The notes beneath the pieces are model-generated. The model worked only from the letters and a program-made list of their open reading frames with translations. It had not been told where the DNA came from and made no database searches. Both the position numbers and the translations under genes were made by a program. A stretch of 64,000 nucleotides of DNA. It comes from Sphagnum compactum. Its lineage: Eukaryota; Bryophyta; Sphagnopsida; Sphagnales. The DNA is taken from assembly GCA_965153455.1 (NCBI GenBank), contig OZ234497.1, forward strand, positions 1,984,001 through 2,048,000, written 5' to 3'. Shown piece after piece: positions 1-11,929 of this stretch (position 1 is its first letter; each line of letters starts with the position of its first letter).

Positions 1-27
1 GTGCTATTTTGATGAGTGGTTGGGTCC

Positions 28-70
28 CAGTGTTGGCCAGTTCTCTGTTTTTAAGAGACCCTACGGTCCT
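28..70 (+). repeat. hAT-type MITE terminus (one end only)
   Basis: CAGTGTTGGCC at 28-38 matches the terminal sequence of the complete MITE at 26162-26578 and the partial one at 28423. The reverse-complement end was not found in the next kilobase, so this is a solo or truncated end, or chance. Confidence 0.3.
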
Positions 71-1380
71 AAGTTAGATTTTATCCTAAGCTCCTGAACA
101 AACTTTGAAATATGTGGAAACCTCTTGAGAAGTTTGAGGTTGCTTTTGGTACACACTTGGGCATGGTGATTTTTTTTTAGAAAAAAAATTCCATTTTTTT
201 AACAAGTGAGCAGTTCAGGTTTGAGTTTGAGTTCAGGGTTATTGATTGAAATGAAATGAAATAAAATAAAATAAAATTCTGGATGTTTAATAAATTCATG
301 ACAACATATAGAGTTTTTGATATGTAATGTATGTAACTGAAAAAAGAAAAAGGCAAATTGGGAGGAAGAGGACACTAAAAAGACAGAAAGAAAAAAGCCA
401 TTTTTTCTTAAACTTACACTCAGAAAAGGAAGATTTTCAATTTTTTCCCAAAAACTTTTTATCAGCGTGTCAAAATTTCTTTCAAAAAGAAAATTACTTC
501 AACTTGGAAACTCAAGGTTTTACAGTTAATTTTCCTTTTAGGCAAAAGATTCGTGCCACTTTCGTAAAATGTAAAAATCAGGAAGAACATTTTTATGGCA
601 TAGTTCTTGCAAATATGGACAATAGGCCATTCAAAGTTATAAGGTCATATAATATGGTGATATTTATGTGGAGGAATAATAAACTTGGGACTTGTGAAAA
701 AAATGTATTTATTTCATGGAAAGTAACATTCATTCAAATGAAAATATTGAATCACATTGTATGCAACTTGAATTGAATGTCAATTCAATTCAGATTTAAT
801 TCAATTCGATTCAAATTCTTAAATTTAATTCAAATACATTTAATGAAATTTTAATTCATTTCCAACTGAATTGAATTGAATTTAATGATTGGATTAGGAT
901 TCAATTTTCAAAAAGAGATACAAATTGGTAAAAAAAATATTGAAAATATGTTCATGAATGTGATGTTGGAAAAATAAAATTAAAGACACAAATCCAAACA
1001 GACACCTTTCCATGTCTCTTTTCCTTAAGAATGGTCTAAGCTCCAATTTGGAACTGTCCAAATGATGACTTCCCCACAAAAAAAGACTTATAAAACATAA
1101 ATTTATCTTACTTGAACCAAGTCCAATGAATCATTGTCACTAGAATTAATATATTAGTATTTTAAAGATTTAAATGCATGCTTTTAGTTCAGATATATAA
1201 ACATATATTTGGTGGTTCCCATTTTGCTAAATCTTTGCCTTTGACCTGGCACTTTGTAGAAACCCAATACCCACCCCTTGTTCTAAATTGGCAACCTCAA
1301 TTTTTAAAATTTTGACCCTAATTCCATTTTGACACCTAAAAATGCTTGAAATTATTTGTAAAAACCTTGATGTGCAAGAA
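71..1380. other. AT-rich intergenic DNA, no gene recognised
   Basis: The stretch is very AT-rich with homopolymer runs and a block of simple sequence built on AATTCAATT-like words at about 775-900. A 149-codon ORF on the plus strand (327-776) has lysine- and phenylalanine-rich composition typical of chance ORFs in AT-rich DNA and shows no domain. I see no gene here. Confidence 0.5.
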
Positions 1381-1394
1381 GTTTGAAAATACCC

Positions 1395-1600
1395 TTAAGT
1401 TTTTCCAAGGTTCTTTCAAAGAAACTTAACTTTGCAAAATATGAAAACCACTTGCCTTTTCTTTTGGAGGTTTTTCAAAGAAACCCAACTTCCCAAATAT
1501 ATGAAAATTGGTTGCATGTTTTTCATAGGTTCTTTCAAAGTAACCCAACCTTTGCAAAATATGAAAGTTCTTTCAAAGGCATCCAATCTAGTTTTGTGTT
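1395..1600. repeat. Degenerate tandem repeat, about 60-base period
   Basis: Three diverged copies of a unit beginning GGTTCTTTCAAAG and ending near AAAATATGAAA start at about 1409, 1468 and 1528. The array keeps two plus-strand frames open by chance because the period is near a multiple of three. Confidence 0.6.
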
Positions 1601-1625
1601 TTTGTTTGAGGTTTTAAAGTTTTTG

Positions 1626-2783
1626 CACTAGTAGAAAGACATGGCTTTTCAAGTTGTCCAAGATGACTACTTGATTTTTTTTATTAGTGAAATGTCCACT
1701 TTGACAAACGGTCCATCATATGAGTGGACATTGTACTTATTGTACTCACGATGACCCATTTGACCACTTATCAAATGGAACATCGAATCAAGTTGAACAA
1801 AAAATATGTCATTGGTCAACTGGACAAAAGGAGCTAATCAAATGGAACATTTGATCAAGTTGGACAAACAAAAAGAATATTGTTGATCAAGATGGCCAAT
1901 GAGTTTTTAATCAAATAAAACATTTTGTCAAGTTAAACAAACCAAAACGATATCCTACCTACATACTTACTTATCTAAGTACCATAGTAAGGACCTAGGT
2001 AACTAGATAGGTAATAAGTAGGTTAAATATTTTGATATCTACCCTACCTACCTAGATACCATATTAAAAACACTTAGGTCATTCTAAACTAGTTACTATA
2101 GTAAGTTGGTGGGTGAGTGGGTAAGCAAGGTTAAAGTTACGTTGGTAGGTTGGTGCATGGGTGGATAGGTAACCTAGGTTATGGTTAGGTTGATAGGTAA
2201 TAAGATGGCCAATACACCTTCTACTTATTAAATTACATATTTAATTATTCCTTAATTATCAATTTATTTTATTTATATAAACTTACTATATACAATGTAA
2301 GATGTCAAATAAAAAAGTTGATAAAAACTAATGTATATCAAGGAGGTTATAGGTTCAATATTTGCAATCTACGTCCATGTTTACTAAATAGGTTGGGTAG
2401 CCGAGTTAGGTTAGCACCTAACTACCTACTTTTTTTCAATATACTTACCATTGTAAATTTTTTTTGAAATGTTATTTATAAAAAATATCTTAATTTGACT
2501 AATCAAATGATCCATTAATACATGAATTTGAAATTTTGTATTTACCCTTACCCGATTGATGTAGAAATCAATATATTTACTCAACATTGTTATTAATGTA
2601 CACAAAAATAGGTGATGAACATCGGTTGGAATAGACTTTTTTTTGGTGCAAAATTTTGCACTATTGTGAAATCTTTGAAATAATGCAAAATTTTGAATGT
2701 TTTGTCACAAGTTCAATGATTTCTTTAAATGAATCACCAATTTTTTTTTAAATAGTTTAAATTTGCTACATTTCTACACAGTG
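1626..2783. mobile_element. Possible non-autonomous CACTA-type element
   Basis: A CACTA-like terminus, CACTAGTAGAAAG, starts at 1626. A poor inverted match, TTTCTACACAGTG, ends at 2783. The interior holds repeated ACCTACCTA/TAGGTAGGT words in both orientations and repeated 'ATGGAACAT..GATCAAGTTGGACAAA' segments, as expected of subterminal repeats. The same CTACCTACC words occur in the better-defined element at 23193-25523. No 3-base target duplication is visible (left TTG, right CTC). The right end is uncertain. Confidence 0.3.
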
Positions 2784-2989
2784 CTCAACTAGCTAGTAAA
2801 AAATGTAGGGATGTTCAAAGTTCCCTTTCATGTTTTTTCAATGATCAAATTTGGCGAAATTGGCCTATGGATGATCACCACCTTGGCTACATCACAAAAA
2901 TGGGGGGAGACCCCTGGTTGAGAACATAAATTCTTGCCGGTGATATTTTTTCCTTCAAGAATTCAGGAAGGGGGAAGGTTTGAATTCTT

Positions 2990-3195
2990 GGGATTGAAGA
3001 TCATTGTGTTCCCACCAAGTTCCCATGAAGTTCTTGATGTGTTCATATCAAGTTCCCTATGCATTCCCAACATGTTCCCAACATGTTTGCAACTTGTTTC
3101 CCAACTTCCTAGTATGTGTTCCCCAATATATTTTCAACAGCATCACACTTTATCCCATAACATTTGCCCAAAGTTGAATTCTCATAACCAATGTA
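2990..3195 (-). repeat. Dispersed repeat family R1, copy 1
   Basis: In reverse complement this stretch reads as the same family found at 10012-10170, 10390-10525 and 11025-11110. Shared words are 'ATGGGATAAA', 'GGGGAACACAT', 'TTGGGAACATG' and 'CATGGGAAC'. It is non-coding; the 155-codon ORF over it (2934-3401) is a by-product. The class is unknown, possibly a MITE. Confidence 0.55.
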
Positions 3196-3998
3196 GGTGG
3201 GCAAAAGGACAACACCTTAATAATTTCATTCAAGGAGCCCAAAGTTTTATTTGGGGAAGTGTCCCAAAGTTTCAGAATATGTTTTTTGTGATGGGCAAAT
3301 CAAAGTGGCTCAATGCAAAACAAAAAACAAAATTGAAATTTGGGATGTACCCCTATCTAATTAATAATAAAACCAACAATAGGTACCTTCTCAATTGCTA
3401 ATAATTTTTGTTACATCTATAGTTTTCAAATGGCAGATAAACTGGTGGTAATGGCCTCTTAAAAGCATTGCAGGTTTGAGAAGGAAATGCCCAATACAAG
3501 ATGCTTATGCAATTGCCCAAGATATGGGTGTGCTGCAAGTGCCAAGAAAACACTCCAGTCAAGAGTGCTAAAAGACAATGGCAAATTTCTGGCATCATCT
3601 TCTATGCAGGGTAGCAGATTAAGGATTGGAACACTTGTCACGTTGCAGTGTCTATAACCTTCATGACCAACATGAGGAAATTTTATTTCAGTTTGGTGGC
3701 AATCTTTAGTAGTAAACTCTGCAAGAAAGAGTCAAATTTGTCCATGATCAAAATGTTGTTGCACTTGAAGATGAAACTGACCATAAAAGTTTGTCACCAA
3801 AAATTGTGGCTGAACCTCTTTTAGATGGGGTGCACAGATTAGAGTACAATATTGAGAGAACTCAAGGAGCCATCTTACACCCATCTTTATAGTATGGGCA
3901 TGGCAATGTAGAATAGACTGTATCTGGCAGAATTAGCTGGTAAGTTGAAGCCCTTCTTCAGGATCCAATAAGCATATAAATCAAACACAGGGTGTACC

Positions 3999-6900
3999 TC
4001 ATGCTCTCATAGGGCTCATGTCCATGGGATAACTGCCCAAAACCCTCAGAAAAATTGCAAACTCCTGCATAAGTCAGAGCACAATAATGGCAGCTAGTCA
4101 GTGCTAACCTTCCAGACGGTTAAAGCATGATGCATCAGAAACCGACACTTATGTGGGGTTATGCTGACTTCATCCTGAGCTCACAACCATTCGGGTGTTA
4201 TGGTTCTATACCAGTCCCCCCCCCCAACAACAAATGGAGAGCCTTAGACCATGTAATTGAAGAAAGGTCAGTTCTTAGGAGTATGGTAAGGGAAGGTGGC
4301 CAGCAAGACATCCACAGTACCTGTAGATGCCCAAGGGCATTTTGTGCTCGTGAGTCAGCCATTGACGCCTCAAAATCAATGTAAAAGAGGTAGTCAAAAT
4401 ACCTGGTAATATCACCATGCAAAACCAAATAAACACACTTAAAAAACTCACTTGGATCTCTCAACACTAACCCATGTATTACCTTTACATTTCAATTCAC
4501 GAAGGTCTGCCACGAAACTTGCTCCTAAGCCCTCTATACTGCAATTTAGATAAAAACAAGCAACAGACCCATTTTGCAGCTTTCTTGGACAACAGTACTA
4601 ACTCTAAAAATCTCCCAATATTAATGATCACACAAAACACCTCCTCAATTTGATAAGTAGTTCCAGTAGAATATCTTTGTAGTGTGACCCACCCAGTTGG
4701 TCAAGATTTCATAATGTTAACTCTAAGATTTATGGGAAATGCCGAATTAGATAAGAGAAGTAGAGTAGAGTAGAGTACATACTTGGCAGTGCCATTGTTA
4801 CTGTCATCAACTATGCGCAGAGGCCGCTTTCGTTGAGGTCGGCTTTCAATCTGCAAATCCACAAAAGCATAAGCTACTTACACCTTCATAAGAACTTAAG
4901 CATTTTCTACTAGTGCATTTCTTATAACCTTCAAAGGGTTGATGTGGAAAATTAATAATACTGTACCCAACAAAATCAAACTCGGAAAAGTGGGACAATT
5001 ATACCTTTGTCAGGTTAATATTTCGGAGTGAAAATACAGCAAGAGCTCTGAATAAAACACCGGGACCCTCTTCCAATGTAAATACAATACTAGTCTGCAG
5101 CAAAAGTAAAAGCGCAAATTAAGTTATATGGCCAATAACCATGGCCTAAGGTCAGCTTCCACATTGAGAAAATCAATAACTAATTTCTTTGAAAAGATCA
5201 ATTTCATTTTTTAGCTTTGGAAATTATTATGTTTTTTGTGATCTAGAATTGTTAGTCTAGTATAATACTGTCATCTGAGTAGCTAAATCATCCATATTGT
5301 AGCCTGTCATAATTATGATAGTTTTCATCACCTCAGTGTCATATTTTCACAAAATTCAATTTCAATATTTAAAGGATTATTCAGGGACGAAACTGACCCT
5401 AGGGTAAGGTAAGGTCTGTTGGAAGCAAGATGGCATTCATTCTAAAAATGAAAACCAACTGGAAAATGCCCATTGGCAGAGCTGTGAGAATAGTAACAGC
5501 ACCTTAAAGGGCCGGTCATTTCTTGGAATAATGGGCTCCCTTGCCAGCATTAGAAAGCGGGTGACATTGTCACAATCATCCTGCACCACCACAAACCAAC
5601 CAACCATCAAATAAGCCAAACCAAAACAAAAAAAAACGACCAGAATTTTCACTTTCAAGACACCATTGACAAGCTACTCTCAACATCATTAGGAATAACG
5701 CCAGGAGATGGATGGCACACATCAAAGCACCATTGGATCACCCATCAAAACCAAACCAAGTATTGAATGTTGGTGACCATGATCTCATTCATTTGTGAAA
5801 CTTTGGAATTTTATTCCGGGGATTTGTCAGAGAACACTGTTGCCCAAAGTGATTCAATGTAACATGAAGTTCACTTATTTATGACAGTCAATTTTTTTAT
5901 ATTCTGAACAAGTGATGAATTTTTTTTTGAAAAAGCACATTTTACACACACAGAAAACACACTTTTCCAAGATTTTCTCAAAAAAATTCACAAAATAGCA
6001 AAAATTTGCCAGGAAAAACCACTTGGCAATGCTAGATGTTAGCTAATATAGCAAACTCAACCTATAGCAATGTTCATTGGGTTAGTCATTAAAAACCATA
6101 TTTATGGCTCTTCAAATTACTAGACCAATAATAGTGTGCATGAATCCACGAAGAAAAATGCACCTGGATCCCATCCATTAAAATCTCGAGACCATAAATC
6201 TCAGCTGCACGAGCACTTGCAACAGCTCCTGTGTCCCGCAGATTATGAGCAGAAATGAACTGCATCCCCAATCCCATAGCAGCGTCAAGCCAATTGTGAT
6301 GTAAACAATTCCCAGCCCTACAGCATTTCCAAGTTTCATGGACTACGAATGACAACATGAATTGGTGGTTCTAGTGTAAATTCCATCAAATGGGTTTTGC
6401 TTTATGTGAGAACCTTCGTGTGATGGAAGGGAACCCAAAAGAGGAAAATAAGTTTGTGGTACTGGGATACTGAAATCCTGACCAGGCTGAATTTTTGGAA
6501 ATAAAATAAAATCTGCTGGAATTTAAGGGTTAATATACCTGTGCAGCTCCCGCTGTATCATCAACAGCTTCCCGAGCACAACCTTCTAATTTTGACAATG
6601 TATGTTCACATTGAGCAAGCGCCTGTGTCATCACACCAACAACCAAAGTGTTATTCAGGTTACTGATTACCATACCTACGACTTATGTTTGACACAAAAT
6701 AATTTGGAAAAGATCTATTCAAAAAATAGAGAAAATTTTATTGATACTTGTTGAAATCGTTGAAAATTGAAAACCATTGGGTTACTATTACAAATGCAGA
6801 ACAAAAGACGTATTTTTCATACTTATTCCTTAGCTGTTCAAATTAAATTTGAAACTGCCAAACTTTGTTTTTTTGAGTAAATAAATATTTGACAAAGAAG

Positions 6901-9150
6901 TGTTATCAGTCATAGGTATGGTATACACAAGACTGTGTATGGAACTCTTTTGACAATGTGGATTCATTGCACTGCTGAGAATGTCTGTTCGGGATATGCA
7001 GGTGGGTGGGTGGGTGGTGGGTGAGAGCCAAAAATAAATAAACAAACATACCTGTGGATGGCTGACAACTCGTCGCAATTGTTCCTTCCTTACACCTGGA
7101 AGTGCTAACAGACAATGATGGATTGCTAGTTGGACTTCCCCTACTATATGCAAGCGGTGGCGTAGGAGAAGGTCATAATTTCGGTGAATACTTCCGCCCA
7201 GAGAATTCTCTATTGGTAGTACTGCTCTGTCCACTAACCACAGCTCCACTGCCTAAAACCACACAATCGATTTCCACCCTCAGTAATTCAGGCACAACTT
7301 CTGAAGAGAGTGCAGCAGATCACGACATTGACGGCAGGAAATTTGAGCTGTGAAGATGGATTCTGAAGAAATGGCTTCAGTTTTCTAGACATGTTTCTTA
7401 GGAAGCTTAAGTGGAGGAGTACACAGAGTATGGACAGAAATCCAGGAATACTGGGTGATACGACTAGCGCTATATGAAGGAATCTGCAACAGTCTACCTG
7501 GAAAGCAGCATCAAACTGCTCACATGGAACAGCTTCACATTGTGGATATGCCTTGGCAGCTGCTGCCTCACTGTATGCCCCAGGAACTCCCTGCCAAATA
7601 CAGCACCCAAAATTGAAAAAACAAAGAAAGTCCAAGTATGAACCAACAGAACAACATCAGTAGCTAGCATCTCAAACATGGGCATAAGAATACTCTTGGG
7701 TGTGTAAGAAAGAATTGGGGAGTTGCAGGTTCTCTCTCACATACGATCTAACTAAGTTGTGCTTGTACTTGCCCATATTCCAATGCAATTGTAGATGCAT
7801 GGTCATGTGTAAAAAACATCAAGAGAAACGGTCATGTGTGAAAAACATCAAGACTCCAATGGGAATTTCCATCACCTACCTGATATGCCACACGCAAGTC
7901 AGATCCATGCCTCGGAGGTAGTGCTAAATCCATAATTGACAAAGGTCCTGCAGAGGTAAAAATACCACAAAAAACCACAGACGCCTGCCATTACTACATG
8001 TGACCATGTTTGCTGTAACTGATTAATCTTATTTGCTGCCTGTTCCTTCTTCCTCTGTTCTTAGGGGTCCAAAGAGCTTGAAAAACAAAAACCCATCTGG
8101 AAGAAGAAGAAGCTACTGAAGGCAGAATGAGAGTTGATGATGATGGTGCAGGTAAAGTATGTTGATGACCTAATTGTTTGTCATATTGACACTATCTACT
8201 TGATGACCAAACTGTGTTGTCATGGTTTGCATGGCAGTGGAATGGACATGGGTAGATAGAATGGCTGATGCCACTACTACTGCAACAATCAGCATTTCCT
8301 CAGACCCAGCATGAGGAACCCACATGGTGGACATGATGGAGGAACCATGTTCCATTGTCACAAACTTGTGCTGCACAAGAGAAGAATTTCATGTTTGTTT
8401 GTTTTCCTCTGCATTCAAAGTTGCTTGGTGTTTTTGCTGTCTTGGGATATGGACAGTGATCAATGAAGACGCACAGAGACAGACCCACAGAGGGAGACAG
8501 AGACAGAGACAGAGAAAGAGACATGAGAGAGCCTTACAGGTGAAGTAGAACAATGATTTTGGGGCTTTGCTCTACAGAGAAAGCACACATGATTCTCAAC
8601 ATACGAGTGAGGAAGGAAGTACAAAAGGGAACTCTATTCCTGGAAGAGCTTTCCCCCCCTTCCCATCCATCCATGGCTTACTTGGAAGCTGAAGGCTGAC
8701 CAAATCCTTGGTGGAAACTTGCGGAGGACCTGAATCGTTGACTGTCTGTAAGCTGCTGCTGCTCTGAGAGGGTTTCTGTTGCTCCACTTTGGTGAGCTTG
8801 GGTCCGCCAGAAGAAGGTTGCCAAGTCTTCTGCGGTTCTGTGATTTGCTGAATCAGAGAGTTTGAAGCAGCAGCAGGAGGAGGAGGCCGCGAATTGTGAT
8901 TACTACAGGCTCTCCATTGTAGGTCATTCCTCAGTTTCACTGCCTTTGGGAAGAAGCTCTGAACTGCTTGACCCAGCTCACTCTGCTTCTCCCACACAAG
9001 TTGGTTACCACCACCACCACTTCCTTTGAATATGGACGATTCCACTGTCCCTAGTGCCGCCAGGTTTTTTCCCACCATCATAGCAGTAGCCATAGATCTC
9101 AAGCTTCCGGAAATCCCAATCCAATTCTCAACCCACCCAACAAAAACCAA
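3999..9150 (-). CDS. ADT: Arogenate dehydratase / prephenate dehydratase, plastid-type, 11 exons
   Basis: The enzyme removes water and CO2 from arogenate (and to some degree prephenate), the last step of phenylalanine synthesis in plastids. Exons on the minus strand: 9150-8682, 7947-7880, 7590-7498, 7252-7052, 6622-6539, 6259-6164, 5580-5503, 5094-5005, 4850-4783, 4402-4321, 4064-3999. All junctions are GT..AG and keep phase, giving 464 aa. Residues 1-155 are a Ser/Pro/Gln-rich leader that fits a transit peptide plus linker. The catalytic domain runs from about 170 ([13 protein letters not shown]) to 363 and includes [19 protein letters not shown] and the TRF motif at 344-346. A regulatory ACT domain follows at about 375-455, with the ESRP phenylalanine-binding motif at 395-398. 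The tail ends GSYPMDMSP, as in plant ADTs. A second in-frame ATG at 9093 would give 445 aa; I cannot decide between them. The gene looks intact and functional. Sequence alone does not separate arogenate from prephenate preference. Confidence 0.95.
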
Positions 9151-9213
9151 TCCTCAAAATGCCCAAAACACTCGACCCAAAATGTCCCAAACTTGTCAGA
9201 AAAAAGACCCAAT

Positions 9214-9215
<2 letters not shown>

Positions 9216-9244
<29 letters not shown>
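9216..9244. repeat. (TC)n microsatellite in the ADT 5' leader or promoter
   Basis: About 29 bases of uninterrupted TC repeat lie about 65 bases upstream of the first ADT ATG (GA repeat on the coding strand). Such GA/CT tracts are common in plant 5' leaders and core promoters. Whether it is transcribed cannot be told from sequence. Confidence 0.7.
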
Positions 9245-9339
9245 CTGCAGATTTGATTTGCCTCTCTTCTCCAATTCCAAACCTGAAGCTCAAAGCCTCG
9301 ACCTGCAACTAACATATGCCAGCTAAGTTGCAAGCTCTC

Positions 9340-9720
9340 TTGTACTTGTTGTTGTTGTTGTTCTCCTCCTCCGCCTCCTCCTTCTGTTGAGATCTCAAAA
9401 GCTTAAACTGCAGGAGGAACAGGGAGCACTGATTATGGACATACTCAAACAGAGACTCTAAGGGAGAAAGTGGAGAGAGAAATTATTGTTGTTGTCCTTT
9501 TTGTTGAGCTCTTGAAGAGCTTATGTTGAAAGGGAGAACTAACTGATCATGAACATAATACTCAGACAGAGAATCTGAGGGAGATAGAGAAATTGTTGTT
9601 GTTGTTGTTGTTCTTCTTCTTCTTGAGCTCTTTAAAAGCCTTATATTGCAGGCTGAGGAACAAGGAGAACTAGCTGACCATGAACATAACTCAGACAGAG
9701 AGAGTGTGAGCGGGGAGGAG
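9340..9720. repeat. Three diverged tandem copies of about 110-130 bases upstream of ADT
   Basis: Copies begin with (TTG)n runs near 9348, 9486 and 9593. Each continues with a GAGCTC/GAGATCTC-like word, an 'AAAAGCTTA..TGCAGG' or related stretch, 'GGAGAACTAACTGA', then 'ATGAACATAA..CAGACAGAGA'. The repeats lie in the probable ADT promoter or leader, and length changes here could alter expression. Below 9990 the flank is GA-rich. Confidence 0.6.
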
Positions 9721-10011
9721 AAATGCGAGAGACAAGAGAGACATATGAAAGATGTAAAAAAGATAGCAAGGAGGGAGAGTAGACAGTCCTAGGGGAGAGA
9801 TTGGGGGTGGAGGGAGGGGGGAGGAAGAGACGAGAGAGAGAGAGGGAGAGGAAGAGGAAAAAGAGAGGAGCAAAAGATGGTTGACTGAAGACTCCTCAGC
9901 AGAAGCTTAGTGGAAAACAACAAACTAACAATCTGCTCACACTTATTGAGTGACATGGGGGCAGATGGGTGGCGCCCATATTTACCTTCTTTGCTACATA
10001 CATACATGAGA

Positions 10012-10170
10012 GAGTTTCAACTTTGGGCAAACCATATGGGATAAAACTGAGTTGCTATTGAGAACGTCTTCACGTGCAACTTGGGAACTGGGAGGAACCC
10101 TTGGACATGGCCTCATGGGAACATGATGGGAACACATTGGGAACAAGGGGAAAAAACAAATTGTGTGGGA
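10012..10170 (+). repeat. Dispersed repeat family R1, copy 2
   Basis: It begins near 'CAACTTTGGGCAAACCATA' and continues through 'GGGATAAAACTGAG', 'GGGAACACATTGGG' and a run of GGGAACATG-type words. It is a close match to copy 3 at 10390 and an inverted match to copy 1. It carries one CACGTG word at about 10071. Confidence 0.6.
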
Positions 10171-10389
10171 CATAGCACACATTCGTACTAATTAGTTCGT
10201 TCATGGGTGCGCTCACAACTTTTTTTCTTTTTCTTTTTCTTGGTTTATTTGAAGGAGCCATATTGATTGACCCATCATCAATTTTTTTGGAATATTGGGC
10301 ACTCCCCAATAGATGCACCTCTTTGGACCCCAACTCACAAAATACACACAAATGAAGCCCCTATAGCCCACCTTTTCAGTTTATATACC

Positions 10390-10525
10390 TGAGAGTTGAA
10401 CTTTGGGCAAACCATATGGGATAAAACTGAGGTGCTATTTGGGAACCATTGTGAGGAACAACTTGGGGAAGCTTTTGAGAATCTCATGGGAACGCGATGG
10501 GAACAAAATTGGGAATAAGAGGGAA
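10390..10525 (+). repeat. Dispersed repeat family R1, copy 3
   Basis: This copy opens with the same 'TTGGGCAAACCATATGGG' stretch as copy 2 and continues 'ATAAAACTGAGGTGCTATT'. With copy 2 only 370 bases away in the same orientation, a local tandem duplication is possible. Confidence 0.6.
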
Positions 10526-10589
10526 AAACAAATAAATTCCAAACCCCGCCCCCTCAAGAAAAAAAAACAACTGGACCCCTCGTGAGGGC

Positions 10590-10690
10590 AAGCTGAGCCT
10601 TCTCATTGGCTGCATGCAACTTTTATTTCCAAAACTGTTTGTCACCATTTTTGGCCTGGGCTAATGGCAGGGGCACAAACTGTGGGACAT
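10590..10690 (+). repeat. Dispersed repeat family R2, copy 1
   Basis: The words 'CCTTCTCATTGG', 'GCATGCAACTTTTATTTCC', 'GTCACCATTTTTGGCC' and 'GGGGCACAAACTG' recur in the same order, in reverse complement, at about 59735-59850. The two copies are 49 kb apart and still close, so this is an interspersed element of unknown class, perhaps a MITE or SINE. Confidence 0.6.
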
Positions 10691-11024
10691 GGTGACCTCA
10701 ATGATTGATACCATAAGGGAAAATTTTAATATGTCCGCCACTCATTTCTTCTTCTTCTTCTTCTTGTTTTTTTACCTATTCACACTTGGTGACATAAGTG
10801 GTTTTTAACCGTCAGACAAGGGTTATAGTCCTATTCACCTCTCTTATTAATTACTGTAGATGAGGTGGCTCCCAAGTTCAATTTTTTAATTTTTCTTGTA
10901 ATGAGTCAATTTGATTGGTCTGTTCACTCAAAATAAATCATACTATGGGGCTCCCCAAAATAGAAGGTTCTATTTTGAAGTTTAGAGTTCTTCCCCTTTG
11001 GCCGAGCAATATAGGTGAAAGGAG

Positions 11025-11110
11025 CACAGCATTTGCCAAAGCATATGGGATAAAAGTGAGGTGCTATGGAGAACATGTTGGGGAACACATTTGGAACCAG
11101 GGAAAAATGA
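11025..11110 (+). repeat. Dispersed repeat family R1, copy 4 (short)
   Basis: 'GCATATGGGATAAAAGTGAGG' (only part of this is conserved) followed by 'GCTATGGAGAACATGTTGG' and 'GGGAACACATT' marks a shorter copy of the R1 family. Confidence 0.5.
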
Positions 11111-11424
11111 AAAAAAATCTTGGGGAACTAAACGTGTAATAGGGTTTGTCAGTCAGGTTCATGACAATTTTAGAGGAGCAATGGAAATGGTGGAAAGGTA
11201 TCATTATTTTCACCGTTCAACAGAATAGGGTTGTGTGTTTGTAGGCCTGAAGGTTTGTTTCGAGGCCAATTGGATTTCGTGGTTTGAATTTGCTTTCTTA
11301 GATATTCTTGAGCATGTGCAGACTGGGTTCTTGCACATTACTCGTGCACTTTGTTTTGTTTAGTGTACTTTGTTTTCTTGCGGGGGGAGAAATATGGCGA
11401 CAAACCAAATAATCCCATGTGCTT

Positions 11425-11645
11425 CATGTTTTTTGTGGAAGAAAAAATACACGAAAGTCCCCAATTCATTTTGGGTGAAACCCGTCATATTTAGACAACA
11501 GGTAGGTTTCAGCACATGGCCAAAATATAGGACGACTCATTCATTCTTCAAGTTTTGTACTTTCCTCTCTGGTCTGTAGCCAAATTTGGGTCATTCCTCT
11601 TGTGGATGATTGCTAGCCTAGTGTGGCTACAACACAAAATTGGAA
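11425..11645 (+). repeat. Left arm of a long inverted repeat pair (mate at 15108-15300)
   Basis: 'TTTTTTGTGGAAGAAAAAAT', 'TTTAGACAACAGGTAGGTTTC', 'TTTTGTACTTTCCTCTCTGG', 'TAGCCAAATTTGGGTCATTCC' (conserved in part) and 'CTTGTGGATGAT' are matched in reverse complement and in the same order near 15108-15300. These could be the ends of one 3.9-kb Mutator-like element or two independent insertions. Confidence 0.55.
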
Positions 11646-11785
11646 AACACTTCCTCACAAATTGGCATTATAGAGGTATTTTTTCAGTGGCACACTAACC
11701 ATCCAAAAGAAGAAATCACATAGCATTAATTTGGTGACATCTTTGTCAACACTGTCCCTATTGGTTCTGAGTTCACTTTCACCAA

Positions 11786-11928
11786 GGTTCTCAGTTCAAA
11801 CCCATTGGTGTGCAGGTGAAAGCCATGCCAGCCCTATGCCTCTGAGCTTGACTTGAGGCTCAAACCCATTGGTGTGTAGATGAAACGCCATGCCTGCCCT
11901 ATGCCACGGAGCTTGACTTGGGGTTGCC
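11786..11928. repeat. Tandem duplication of about 68 bases
   Basis: 'TCAAACCCATTGGTGTG', 'GCCATGCC.GCCCTATGCC' and 'GAGCTTGACTTG' occur twice in a row. The GTTCAAACCC word resembles a Pol III B box, so a tRNA-derived SINE is conceivable, but no A box or 3' tail was seen. Confidence 0.55.
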
Positions 11929-11929
11929 A

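Noticed and set aside
327-776. 149-codon plus-strand ORF as a gene
   Set aside because: AT-rich, Lys/Phe/Asn-heavy, no domain, no splice or promoter context; expected by chance in such DNA.
2934-3401. 155-codon plus-strand ORF as a gene
   Set aside because: It lies over dispersed repeat R1 read backwards and has no domain.
1626-4915. A 3.3-kb CACTA element from CACTAGTAGAAAG (1626) to TTTTCTACTAGTG (ending 4915)
   Set aside because: The right-hand match lies in a 154-base intron of the intact ADT gene, and the interval would contain the last three ADT exons; no target duplication. Treated as coincidence.
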